This document shows, in pieces, positions 30,731-40,125 of a stretch of 64,000 nt of DNA (positions within the stretch are counted from its first letter, which is position 1; every line of letters starts with the position of its first letter). The notes under the pieces are model-generated. The model worked only from the letters and a program-made list of their open reading frames with translations. It had not been told where the DNA came from and did no database searches. The DNA comes from Paulinella micropora (taxonomy: Eukaryota; Cercozoa; Imbricatea; Euglyphida; Paulinellidae). The translations under genes and the position numbers were made by a program. Location: the NCBI GenBank assembly GCA_019918135.1, contig WBZZ01002185.1, forward strand, positions 2,501-66,500. The letters run 5' to 3'.

Positions 30731-31015
30731 TCAAGGGATAGTAATTTCAATTCCATAATGTTTTCCTGCCCCTCCTCCATAGATTGAATAATATACTTGT
30801 TTCCTTCCTTTAATCTTTAGAGTTTCTGCTAAGTGCTTGCTGATATATCCGAGTTACTTTCCGCTTTCTGTTTCAACCTTTATCGTATTTTTATCAAATT
30901 TGTTTTCTGGCTCATGTTGAATAAAAACTTTTTCACCTCGTCCTATGGTTTTAAGATAAGAAATATTATCTTGTCTCCCATCAAATGAAACACCCACAAC
31001 TCTCGTCGTTGTCAT
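30731..31015 (-). pseudogene. HIRAN-domain protein with an in-frame TAA
   Basis: The frame has 94 codons plus stop and starts at ATG 31015. It has the complete HIRAN pattern: RVVGVSFDGRQDNI, VFIQHEPENKFDKNTIKV, then GYISKHLAETL, and ends GIEITIP. HIRAN domains bind DNA 3' ends and damaged or stalled DNA in helicases such as HLTF, and occur alone in phages and bacteria. A single TAA at 30854-30856, between SGK and LGYIS, interrupts it. A CAA or AAA codon would be one change away. The overlapping longer frame at 30532-30780 is a shadow in another phase. A role in viral DNA replication or repair is an inference. Confidence 0.7.
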
Positions 31016-31021
31016 TTTATA

Positions 31022-31079
31022 GAAACTTTTAGAAAAAGTTTCACAAAATCTGTTTGCTCAAAGATTTTGAAAATCTTTG
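31022..31079 (-). promoter_or_regulatory. Two palindromes upstream of the HIRAN gene
   Basis: GAAACTTTT/AAAAGTTTC (31022-31030, 31034-31042) and CAAAGATTTT/AAAATCTTTG (31059-31068, 31070-31079) are perfect stems with loops of 3 bases and 1 base. The second is the same motif as at 20513 and 23640, including the flanking TTTGCT. They separate the gene at 31148 from the HIRAN gene, as expected for transcript-end signals. Confidence 0.55.
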
Positions 31080-31147
31080 TTACATACATATAAATAATAT
31101 TTGTTTAAAATAAAATTAATTATTTGTTTTTTATTTTCGTAATAATA

Positions 31148-31579
31148 TTATCTTTCTATGTCATCGTTTCTATATGCTATACGAATTACTTTACGACCGC
31201 CTAACATAATTTCTTCTTTCTCCGCAAAGAAGTCTCTATGAAATTGTGTTTTTTCGTGTGTGTATTTGCCATATATTCCTATCGTTTTTCCACAAACACA
31301 TGTATATTTTTCTTTGATTTTTTCTTTTCTCCATTCTGACTTCTTTTGCTTTGATAATTGTTTGTAATTTGTATTTTTATTATCTTCTTCGTATTTTGAT
31401 AATACTTCCTTTTCGTAAAACTCCCTTGCTTGCTTTTCTGCTTCTTCCTTTGACCTCTTTTTTCCAATGTAAATTATTTTTCTTTTTTGTTCGCCATTTT
31501 CTCTCCACCTTATAACAATTTCATTTTCTTGAATACATATTCCGCCTTTTGAAACTTTTCTGATTGTTCTCTCACTCAT
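31148..31579 (-). CDS. Small protein with AP2-like strand pattern and a Cys/His finger
   Basis: The protein has 143 residues. Residues 10-60 (ICIQENEIVIRWRENG, KIIYIGKKRSKEEAEKQARE) resemble the beta-beta-beta-helix layout of AP2 or integrase N-terminal DNA-binding domains. A CVCGKTI...KYTHEKTQFHRDF motif follows and would suit a C-x-C...H-x5-H zinc site. It is the last gene before the right inverted repeat and is read inward. It is intact. DNA binding is inferred; I do not recognise an exact family. Confidence 0.6.
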   Translation of the reverse strand: MSERTIRKVSKGGICIQENEIVIRWRENGEQKRKIIYIGKKRSKEEAEKQAREFYEKEVLSKYEEDNKNTNYKQLSKQKKSEWRKEKIKEKYTCVCGKTIGIYGKYTHEKTQFHRDFFAEKEEIMLGGRKVIRIAYRNDDIER

Positions 31580-31634
31580 TCTATATTATGACACTTATAA
31601 TTCTTTGAATGATAAATAAAAATATGTCATATAT

Positions 31635-31774
31635 GTTTTCTTGTAGTGTGCTGTATAAGACTATTTGGTTGTTTTTGTTTCTTTGTATCTACTATCAACA
31701 GGAGAGGGTGCGACAACCCAGACGAAGGCGAGAATTTGCAAAAATTCTTGCCGAGATCTGGGTTATCATCTACT
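31635..31774 (-). repeat. Right terminal inverted repeat of the virus
   Basis: The reverse complement of 11160-11299 with one visible mismatch (AACCAAAT versus AACAAAAT on the repeat strand). The internal interrupted hairpin is conserved. The repeat ends at CATCTACT, directly before AATGGG. Confidence 0.95.
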
Positions 31775-31780
31775 AATGGG
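31775..31780. repeat. Target-site duplication of the virus, right copy (AATGGG)
   Basis: Identical to 11154-11159. Confidence 0.9.
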
Positions 31781-32306
31781 AACATGCATTTCTGGCATTG
31801 GACGCTAAGAATTGAACGGTAAATTTGTATCGCTTACCGTCCCATGATATCGTATTCCACCATCCCTGGGTATCCATGGAGAGGTGGATCCCGGGTCGGT
31901 GCTCTAAGATATGATGGTTCCTTTTGAAGTGTGGTGTCTTTTTGATTTTATTCCGCAAGCACCACTCACACTTCATTATTCGTTCTCTCCACTCTTTCCC
32001 CACTATCTTTACTCCCATATACTCAGCCATTCTTTCCATAGCTTTTACCCCTCTGTGTTTACACATGCGGTGAAATACGGTGGCGTGTATGTTTTCATGG
32101 TAGTGGGGACGGACAACAGGGCACAACACCTTATCATCCTCCTGTTTTGCTCTCTCACCTCTCTCTGTGTCAATCTCAGTAGAATAAGGTACGTAAGTGC
32201 GAGACACATCACATCGCCAACCACATATACAAGGAGACGAGGAACAGTATATATCATGGTATTGGGAAGGTTTGTCTTTTGAGAAAGGTGAGAGGATAGT
32301 TGTCAA
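31775..32306 (-). pseudogene. Copia GAG-pre-integrase and integrase N-terminal part, cut by the virus
   Basis: The minus-strand frame begins near 32306. It has an H-x-x-x-C-x-H pre-integrase segment (FHRMCKHRGVKAMERM), the integrase zinc-finger Cys pair (CEWCLRNKIKKTPHFKR) and the first catalytic Asp in LSMDTQGWW. The frame runs into the virus and continues, after removal of one target duplication, at 11159. The second Asp and the Glu were not found. Confidence 0.7.
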
Positions 32307-32824
32307 GCTTGTACCCCCGAGTCCGATGAGTCACCAGACTCGGGAGCCTCACTTGTTTCAGGATGAGCGGTAGAGTGAGTGGTCGTTTCCGTTTTGGGGA
32401 AAGACTGTGTGGTGGGTTCATACCACTCATTAGGGTTAAGTGGTTTAACCCCTGGGGCATCGAAAACCGTGAGGTTGTTAGGTAGAGCTCTCCCCCTGGC
32501 TACTATCTGTTTCTCCTCAATCCGGATAGGTTTGTCCAGAACAATGACTTGGTTATTCTGATGCACTACAGCAAACCCTTTTCGCACCCATGCCGAAGTC
32601 GCGACTAACCCATACTTCAGATGTGGGTTGTAGGTGGTGTGTGAGTCAAAGACACAGACTTCATCCCCGTGAGCAACAGAGAGGTTCATTTGAACCTTGC
32701 CCTTGTACTCAGTCCGAATGCTCCCTTTCGCAATCCTGAACTTCTGTGGGGCCTTCACAAGTTTAACAAATGTGGTTTTGTCGGGAGACTGTGTTTCACT
32801 CGCACCACTGTCGTCTACCCACAC
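32303..32824 (-). pseudogene. Copia aspartic protease region
   Basis: The frame starts with MWVDDSGASETQ, in which DSGAS is the retropepsin catalytic motif of copia elements. A beta-rich domain follows and then a Pro/Ser/Thr tail. The frame ends at 32303 and the integrase frame begins in another phase. It joins the preceding frame near 32815-32825 only through a shift. Confidence 0.7.
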
Positions 32825-34343
32825 ATACTATCGACTTTAGTGTCGCTGTCTGTTTCGTTCCCCATCAACATGATAGCACATTCGGCACGTGAGTTGTCTT
32901 GTGTTGCAGTGTGTGTGCTTTGAGTGTTGGTGGTGGTGTCGGTCTGGGAACTGTCTGTTGACTCATCCTCTTCCGGTGGCGTCTTACCCCCCAACACAGC
33001 TTCAAGCTCCTCTATCTCTTTTAACATATAAGGAAAAGAAGAGACTATTCCACGTGCAAATGGGTTGTCGTGCTTGGTAGCCATAGTTATTATACAGTCG
33101 TGTATAGCATAATACACTTCTGTATAAAACTCATCGTACTCCCCATCCTAGTCACGATCTGTCCCTCTTTCACTGTCCTATTTTTAAACCCTTGGGTGAG
33201 AGCGTTGAGGAGTCGTTGCAACTCTTCAATGGGAGGGAGTCCCCCACTCACCTGCTTCCCCTCTACCGTCCCTTCTTTCCCCTGTTCAGAGGTTGTAGGA
33301 ACGGTTGGTTGGTTGTTTGGGGTTTCTCTCGGCTCTCTTTCAGGTGGGACAGACACAAAACGAGACACAGGATGTGCATGAGTTAACAACACTGACGTCA
33401 CAGATGTGGGAGATGGTACGTGAGGTGCTGACAACATGCTTAAAGGCTCCTGAGAAGTGGGCAGTGTAGATAGAAGAGGTACAGACCGTCCTATTCCTTC
33501 ACCTATTCCTTCTACTCCCCCCTACTCCTATCCCTCTCCTACGCATGTTCTGAGTAGTAATGTTAGGTGTAGTGGTAGTAGTGGTGAGAGAAGTAGAAAG
33601 GGATGGATTGTGTTGTCTCCAAAGTGAGATTTTAGTAAACAAGATAGTAGGTTCAATCCTGAGAGCCTCGTAAGGAGGTAGGAGACCTAGGTTCAATTTC
33701 CCCCTATACTTGGCAAATATCTCCTCCCTCTTTCTCTCTTGCTCAAGGTGCTTTGCACAGAAGTCATGATTTACTAATCTAGCAGCACACTCCCCATCTC
33801 TTGCCCCTTTTCTTGCTGCCCCCAAACTCCACGAGCACCGGACACCCGTGTCAGGCACTGTTGTCTCACACTGCTTACTACTAGTAACATGACAATTATC
33901 CTTGCGTACCGGTTTGCCGTGGAGGTTGAGGGGTGGGCCACCTACCTCACGTATGTGTATGGGATGCAGCCCTTTCACGAGTATTTTTGCGTAGCCTGCC
34001 CTGGTACGTCTGAGTGCCCAGTTCTCTTCCAGTGGTATGATCTGTGGTTAAGAGGGGTGGGGTCGCCAGCCATATCAAGAGAGGTCAAAAACTTATTCTC
34101 GTGAAGTGGTGGGATAGTTGGGCGAGTGTGTGTGGAGGCGTTTTGAATAGATGATGTATGCTTGTCCTCATCTCCCCCTGGCACACTGCTCTCTCGCTCA
34201 CCCTCACCTCTATCTACTGCGTCAGGTGGCACAAATGTGTGTGGCAAAAGCGGTGTGTGGGGTGTAGATGAGAGGGGAGGGTCGTGTGTCTCGTTGTCTC
34301 TCTCTTCTTCCTCTCCCTCTCTTCTCATCATCATGATAGCCAT
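32815..34343 (-). pseudogene. Linker region between gag and protease of the copia element
   Basis: Several minus-strand frames in different phases fill this region. They include a Ser/Thr/Pro-rich segment (33090-33437), a Thr/Glu-rich segment before the protease (32815-33117), an acidic segment (33975-34343) and a Cys/His-rich piece at 33499-33978 (CSWSLGAARKGARDGECAAR, then FCAKH) that may be a zinc-binding module. It is long for a copia gag-pol junction. I cannot assign a function. Confidence 0.45.
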
Positions 34344-34497
34344 ATTATTGATGGATGTACCCCACCTCTCCCTCGTCTTCTGACTCTGAGTCTAATTTAG
34401 AAGAAGGCGCAAGGTTATCTGGTAAACTTGGGTTCTTCTTCGTCACTCTCTGAAGAGGAAGAAGAGGAAGAGGAAGGGGACTCAGCATTCAAGCTTA

Positions 34498-34946
34498 TCA
34501 TCTTCTTCTTAATGAATCAGATGCTTTCAGCTTTCTTCTTTCCTTGCTGCTCTCCTCCTTCTTCTTCTTCTTACTCCTCGTCTCCTCTCTCTTGTCCTGT
34601 CTGCCTGTCTTGTCAGACTGCCTGTCCTTATCCTTCTCTCTCACATGTCCTTTATCAGACACCCTAGCTCGTCTTCTAATAGGACACTTTAATGGACCAT
34701 GTCCATCTTTAGGACAGTCAGTCAGTTGACATTTGACAAGACAGAAAGCATCCCATGGTCGGGGGAGAGGCACTTCCAACACACGCCTTCCTCTCCCCCT
34801 TCCTGAGTACTGGCTCCTGTCTGAGGCAGCTTGGGGTTTTTTCTACTCTTAGTTGACCCTACCATTGATAGTGATAGGATCAGACTTAGAGCTCCCGGAA
34901 CCGTATAGCTTACGTAACTTACCCTGAGAGACATGACCTTGAGCAA
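34498..34946 (-). pseudogene. Copia zinc-knuckle region of gag
   Basis: One frame has CWKCLSPDHG, and after a one-base shift a second frame has DAFCLVKC, followed by CQLTDCPKDGHGPLKC. Together they make one or two CCHC-type knuckles for RNA binding. A Lys/Arg-rich tail follows. The shift lies near 34755. Confidence 0.6.
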
Positions 34947-34973
34947 GTTGCTCTATGACCTTTAGGAAGTCTT

Positions 34974-35666
34974 CTAGGTTAGGTCTCTGATCAGGGAGTA
35001 AAGCTTGCCAGGTATTTTGATGGTACCTCTTTTAAAAGGTTGCATGTGTTTGAGTTTCCTCATGATCATATCTGTCTTAATGATCTCAGGAATCACACCC
35101 ATCATCTTCTCCTGCTTCTCCAAAAGGGTAGTGTAGTTAGCTAGCCAAGCACTTACCTCACTGGGGTCCTTTGGGTAAGAATGATAGACTGCTTCTTGGT
35201 CCTCTTCAAACTTTATGAGGTCAAGCCCCCCATAATGTTTCTTGAGGGCCAAGAAGCAGGCTACCCCATCGGTTCCCCCCTGTCTCATAATAGCCATCAC
35301 CTTCCTATCATGAGCACAAGATTGAAGTAAGAAAGCGTAGAGGAGTCTATTCAACCTTGCTTTCTTTTCTTTTTTCTGTTGCTCATGATACTGATCATTG
35401 AATCTTAATGCAAATAGCGGTTTGGGCTTGTTCCTCCCAGTCGCCATTAGCATCTCAGATTTTTGTTCAGTAGGTATGATGGTTAGCGGTTCAGATGCAT
35501 CTCTATCCTCCTCTTTCTTGACCTTAGCTTCTACTTCTTCTTGTTCGCCTGTTCCTTCTTCTTCCTTTCCTTTAGGCAAATTAAAGGGTGCGTTGCTAGG
35601 GGAGTCAGGAGTAATATAAACAGATAGTGGTTTAGCTAAGGCATGAGTCTGGAAACCCGGTATCAA
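34974..35666 (-). pseudogene. gag: Copia gag capsid-like domain
   Basis: The frame has 230 codons. The N-terminal part is acidic and Pro-rich. The C-terminal 150 residues (RLNRLLYAFLLQSC, ALKKHYGGLDLIKFEED, EVSAWLANYTTLLEKQ, IIKTDMIMRKL) match the helical UBN2/retrotransposon gag fold of copia elements. The frame shifts before the zinc knuckles, so it is not functional as it stands. Confidence 0.75.
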
Positions 35667-35700
35667 TGATAGTATTTCTGGGTGCGTGACACCTACTATA

Positions 35701-36276
35701 GATATAAAGGTCTATTCCCACAGCTCCCATTCTTTCCCATGATCATACTCAGGTGTTTCCAGCCTCATTTTGACTAGGTCAGAGTTATGAGATGTCATAT
35801 TAGCGTTTCAAAGGACGGAAGGTAGGAGAAAGCCTTAACTACCAAAATTGCTCTCACTATTTCTAGTGAAGCTGGATTAGGAAGTATTTGTTCGTAATGA
35901 ACGATTCGATTAAAATTAGGTGGCAGCCTTCCGCACGTTCCTCCCCAGGTGTTTGTTGGCAGCCTTCCGCACGTTCCAACAGTTCACCTGATTTGGTGAC
36001 AGCCTTCCGCACGTTCACCAGTTCGTTTGTTCTGTGGTAGCCTTCCACACACCACGAAAAACGCTGAAAAAAAGAATAAGTGAATAAAGTTTATCAGACT
36101 TTACGTTCACGCTTCAAGGCTTCATAACTGCAATAACCTGTTAGACTACAGTACTAAACCGGAGTCAAATCTAAGTAGATAATACTATTGTCTGCAAGTT
36201 AAACTTTATTAGAAGAACGCGTCAAGACAAAGAGCGGGAACGTATTAGGCCGGACACAAGTAATGGCTCTTACGAC
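35701..36276. other. Gene-free region with a short repeat array
   Basis: No convincing gene is present. Four copies of a 19-bp motif (GGCAGCCTTCCGCACGTTC and variants) lie at 35922-35940, 35958-35976, 35998-36016 and 36036-36054. They are 36-40 bp apart. On the minus strand they could encode an ERAEGC-type peptide repeat. Confidence 0.55.
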
Positions 36277-36512
36277 TGTAGGCATCACCCCCGGATAGCC
36301 GGTAAAAAATACCTTTTCCTGGTGACAGGTGCACCAGCTTGTTTTTCAGTATTATTTGTCCGGATTGGACCTGATGCCATTTTATTCCTGGTCTGTTGCA
36401 TTTTTCCTTTTTGGCTTCACTGAGCTAATACAACGAGACATCATTCTCATTCTTGAGGACTGTGTTTGGTTGTATTACCGACTTTTTACGAGCTATCGTT
36501 GGGGGCATTACA
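36277..36512 (+). repeat. 5' LTR of gypsy copy 2
   Basis: The 236-bp LTR equals copy 1's 5' LTR except for one C fewer in the CCCCCC run. It is followed by the same primer-binding-site sequence. The left flank ends CGAC, with no matching duplication found. Confidence 0.9.
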
Positions 36513-37296
36513 TTTGGAGTCCACATCACTAGGGTGATTTCTTTCTGCTTTGCCACACAGGCAACAGAGTGAATTTTCACTGACCTGTCTCACACGGGGA
36601 CGTCAGACGAAAACAAATACTCCAACACAGCTCCCTCATAACTCTTTCACAAAACAAATAATTTGATTGGTCTCAAGCAGGTGTCTCGTACCCTCTAGCC
36701 CAATCAGTATCTGTGTGCTCACAAGGAGACATCAGATACAAACTCTCTGTCGTTCTTGCTGTTCTCACACAGAGACCAAGAAGAAGGAGGTGGACAGAAG
36801 AGTGAAGGAACACACACAAAACACAAACAAGCATAGGGACAGGAGCACAACACTTTACCCTTCTAGTTTGTGCATTTATCTGCATTATCTCACACATACG
36901 TCAGAGTATTTTTGCAAATCTCTGATTGTTTTCTAAAGGTAGGTCTGAGAACCTATCCGACCGACTGTCGACTTCTCAAGGAGAGCTTTTCTAGCTTCTC
37001 TATTACTATCTGTGTGTAGGTCCAAGTGCCTCATACTAGATACAATATAGAAAAGAAGGAGGAGAAAGTAATCTGAGTAAGGAGAACAAGAAATCGAAGA
37101 AAGTCAAAGACTATTTTTCTCAAACAAAAACAAACATACAAACAGTGTTTCATAGAGGACAGGGAATCTTATCCTACCCTCTCTATTAGTTTCTCTCTTC
37201 ACTAGTCAATCGACTGAAGGAGGAACAGAACACAAACGAACAAAAACCAAACATAGGAGCTGACACTGTCCTCCTGTTGATCACTACTACGACATC
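36513..37296 (+). other. 5' leader of gypsy copy 2
   Basis: Non-coding and homologous to 310-1093. The tandem duplication begins inside it, at 36798. Confidence 0.6.
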
Positions 37297-40125
37297 ATGT
37301 CGACAGAGACCGCCGAAGTGAGTGAATTCTCGGAGGCAGATCAAAGAAGAGAAGAAGAAGAAGCAGGAGGAGGAGGAGGAGGAGGAAGAGGATTGAATGA
37401 AGGAGGAGGAGGAGGATTGAATGAAGGAGGAGGAGGAGATGAAGGAGTAGGAGGAGGAGTAGAAGAGGGCTGGGATGGTGAAGGAAGATATGGAGGAGAC
37501 GAAGATGAAGGAGGATTTGAACAAGAAGAGACGGGAGGAGGAGGAGCATATGGTAATCCCTTACCACCTGCCTACACGGGAGGAGGAGGACGAAAAATGA
37601 TCGACTTGATTCATAGTGATGGAGAGGAGATCACAGTGGAGGAACAACAGTGGATGCAAGACCACTATGACCTCACTAAAAAAGAGTTTGATAACAAGAT
37701 GGGGGTAGAGAAGGACACCTATGTGTGGATCCCTCAGGATCAAAGAAGAGAGAAAAGTCGTGCTAAAAAGGATGTCTATATCCTATTATCAAACACAGCA
37801 CAGCTCCTCGGCAAACTGGTCTCTGATCCAGAAGAGAGAAAGAAGATACAGCATATCAAGTTTGGGGACACACACACCCACCTTGAATTACTCGATGCTA
37901 TCTTTGGGGTGTACACTCAAACCCTGATTTGGGAACGTACATACGGCCCACGATGTGAGGGTTACCTCCAGTACACAAACCCAAGAGCAACGGCCAGATT
38001 CCTCGCGACTGGTCAGGAGGCAGTCGATGTAACAAAAATGAAGACCAATCTGGCTTCGAAAAGCTCGAGTGGTATATTTCATTTTTTACAATGGAAATAA
38101 AGGCCTTGGAGGAGGGGAAGGCAGAGATGGAAAAACGCATTAAGGCAGCAGGAGAAACTCATCCTGTGATTGATGAGTTAGAGAAGACCGACAGAGTTCT
38201 GACCAAGATCAGACTGTTGATGGGTGCGTTACTGCACAAGGAGGCATGGAAGAGATGGATTCCTACCAAGGATCACTCTGTCCTTAAATCACTTAGTAAC
38301 GCACCACCGTCGGTCGCCAACAAAGCAGGTGTTGACCAATATGTGGAGAAATATACTTTTCTCAGATCTGCTTCTGAATTGGTGGCCTTTATCACTCATG
38401 CTCAAAAGCTGGTGATATCTGAGAAGAAGGTGAAAGAGAAGGCGGAGTTCGAGAAGACGATGAGACTGGAGAGAATGAAAGCAAAAGTGAGTGGTGCAAA
38501 GGCACACCCTTCGACATATTTGACCCCACCAGCTCCTGCCCCACCAGCCCCTGCACCCCCGGGCTCAACTACGGTGGTGGTCACAAACACGGAGAAGAAG
38601 GACAGACAAAATATCATAAATGCCTTCAAGGGGAAGAAAGGAGGAGTGGTAAGTCTGATGCCATATGCCAAGACGAGCTCAGACAAAGACTCTGATGCTT
38701 CGCTTTTGAGCAAGCTCAAAGAGATCAATGCCTGCATGAAGGCTTTTCCTTGCGACGAAACGCAGGAATACGAGGCCCTTGTTACTGTTTTTGACCAATC
38801 TCTAGTCTCGGAGGGATTCGATCTGACACAGTACAAGTTTTTGAGAAAGAAGGAGGAGATTAAAAGAAACAATGCAACAGGCCTAGACGCTCAGTGTGAA
38901 CTGGCGGTGGCCACACTCATTTCATATTTTCAATCTCATGGATACCAGCATCTCTGCACTGGTACTCTCATAGGATTTGAAATCTTTGAGACAGTGGCGA
39001 TGAGTTTGAGGAGTGCTGTTGGCTTGGCGGCGACCCTTACGGAGGTAGTTTCCTCCTATGGGCTATTCTATGGCCGCAAGTCGATCATCCTCTATTTCTT
39101 CTCGGCGTTACACACAGTTAATCCGAGTAAGCTTACTCAGCTCATACAACCATGCTCGACGTTTAGCTCAGTGAAGTCCAAGAACTTCCTCGAGACACAC
39201 GTGTTCGAAAATACGGTTCAAAGCGTTGCTCCGTCAGCACTGTTTCAAGAAGTGATGAGTGCATGCTCAAACATGGACTCGCTCACGGAGGCACATACGG
39301 CGCAGGCAGGCGGTGTACCTGTTGGCGCACAAGCCACGTACACAAACAGAGTTGCCGGTTGGAAGAGACAGAGAGAGCCAGACCTGAAGACCGCATGTTG
39401 GAGGTGGTTCGCGGGCTTGCAGTGTAAGGCACAGATGGAGAACAGAGACTGCTCTTTCAATCATGATAGGCAGAACCCAACAGCAAGGGCAAATTTTCTG
39501 AGCAGGACGGAAGGCAAGGAACCGGACCTTTTCAATATGCTTCAGATTGCCGCTGTGAACGAAGGTTGGTATGCCAATATGTGTGATGATGAGGAGTTAC
39601 GAGAGGCAATCATTACCTACATGAAGAGGATGAAGGAGAAGAAGGAGGAAAGGGAGAGACAAAAGAACTTAAAGGCCTCTCAAAGAGGACGAGGAGGAGG
39701 AGGAGCAGGAGCAGGAGCACGAGGAGGAGGAGGAGGAGGACGAGGACGAGGAACATGGAGAGGAGCCTCGAGGTGGCAGGGAACCCCTCAGAGAGGAAGA
39801 GGAGGAGGTCGGGGATATACCCTTATGGAGGGAGAGCTGTTCGAGCTCCAGCCCCCCACCCAGAGGAGGAGGAGGCTCGTGGGCAAGCTCCAACCCGAAT
39901 TTCGGTCGAGCTCAGGCCTACAACACTGCCTCGGAGACCGATACGTCATCCTACCCGGACACTTCTCAAGGTAATCGTTTCGAGGTGGTGGAATGACTGG
40001 AGGGGGAAGAAGAGAGGAAGGAGAAGACTGTGAAGTTTAACCCTAAAGTCACAGTGCTTTCTAATGCTGTTGTGCAGACTGGGCCAACGCTTCCTCTATG
40101 TGAAAACAAAGATGTGGGTACACAG
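36798..40125 (+). repeat. Tandem duplication in gypsy copy 2, unit 1
   Basis: The unit runs from AAGAGTGAAGG in the leader to GGTACACAG just after gag. The join at 40125/40126 occurs at a shared ACAG, so a four-base microhomology or template switch could have made it. The unit is 3,328 bp and almost identical to unit 2. Confidence 0.9.
37297..39996 (+). pseudogene. gag: gag of gypsy copy 2, unit 1 (frameshifted)
   Basis: Homologous to gag of copy 1, with the same acidic Gly-rich start, CCCH finger and RGG tail. The frame breaks near 38085, where one T is missing in the run before ACAATGG. It breaks again in the GGA-rich tail. The TGA at 39994-39996 corresponds to the gag stop. No complete pol follows this unit, because the duplication ends just after it. 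Confidence 0.8.

Larger units (their letters stand above)
11160..31774 (+). mobile_element. Endogenous Polinton-like dsDNA virus (Maverick/virophage type), 20,615 bp
   Basis: The element is bounded by 140-bp inverted repeats and a 6-bp target duplication. It encodes protein-primed DNA polymerase B, retroviral-type integrase, FtsK/HerA-type packaging ATPase, adenain-like protease, a minor capsid protein and a major capsid protein, which is the hallmark set of Polintons, Polinton-like viruses and mavirus-type virophages. Fibre-type proteins are also present. Base composition is clearly more AT-rich than the flanking retroelements. Of the 22 genes I recognise, 13 appear open and nine are interrupted. 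Sequence alone does not let me choose between Polinton-like virus and virophage; the capsid protein would have to be placed in a tree. Confidence 0.93.
31775..35700 (-). mobile_element. Decayed Ty1/copia-type retrotransposon, right part
   Basis: On the minus strand the order is gag, zinc knuckles, a linker, aspartic protease, then the start of integrase, which is the copia layout. The element is cut by the viral insertion. The remaining left fragment is at 11095-11159 and perhaps to 10678. Several frameshifts separate the parts. No LTR was recognised at either side. Confidence 0.75.

Noticed and set aside
30532..30780. 82-codon minus-strand frame
   Set aside because: It is out of phase with the HIRAN gene and with the small basic gene, both of which have clearer protein patterns over the same bases.
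11160..31774. Firm call as a virophage
   Set aside because: No virophage-specific feature can be proved by eye. The promoter-like TCTA motifs and gene set are suggestive only, and Polinton-like virus fits equally well.
35922..36054. CRISPR-like array
   Set aside because: Only four imperfect short repeats in a eukaryotic context, with spacers partly alike and no cas genes.
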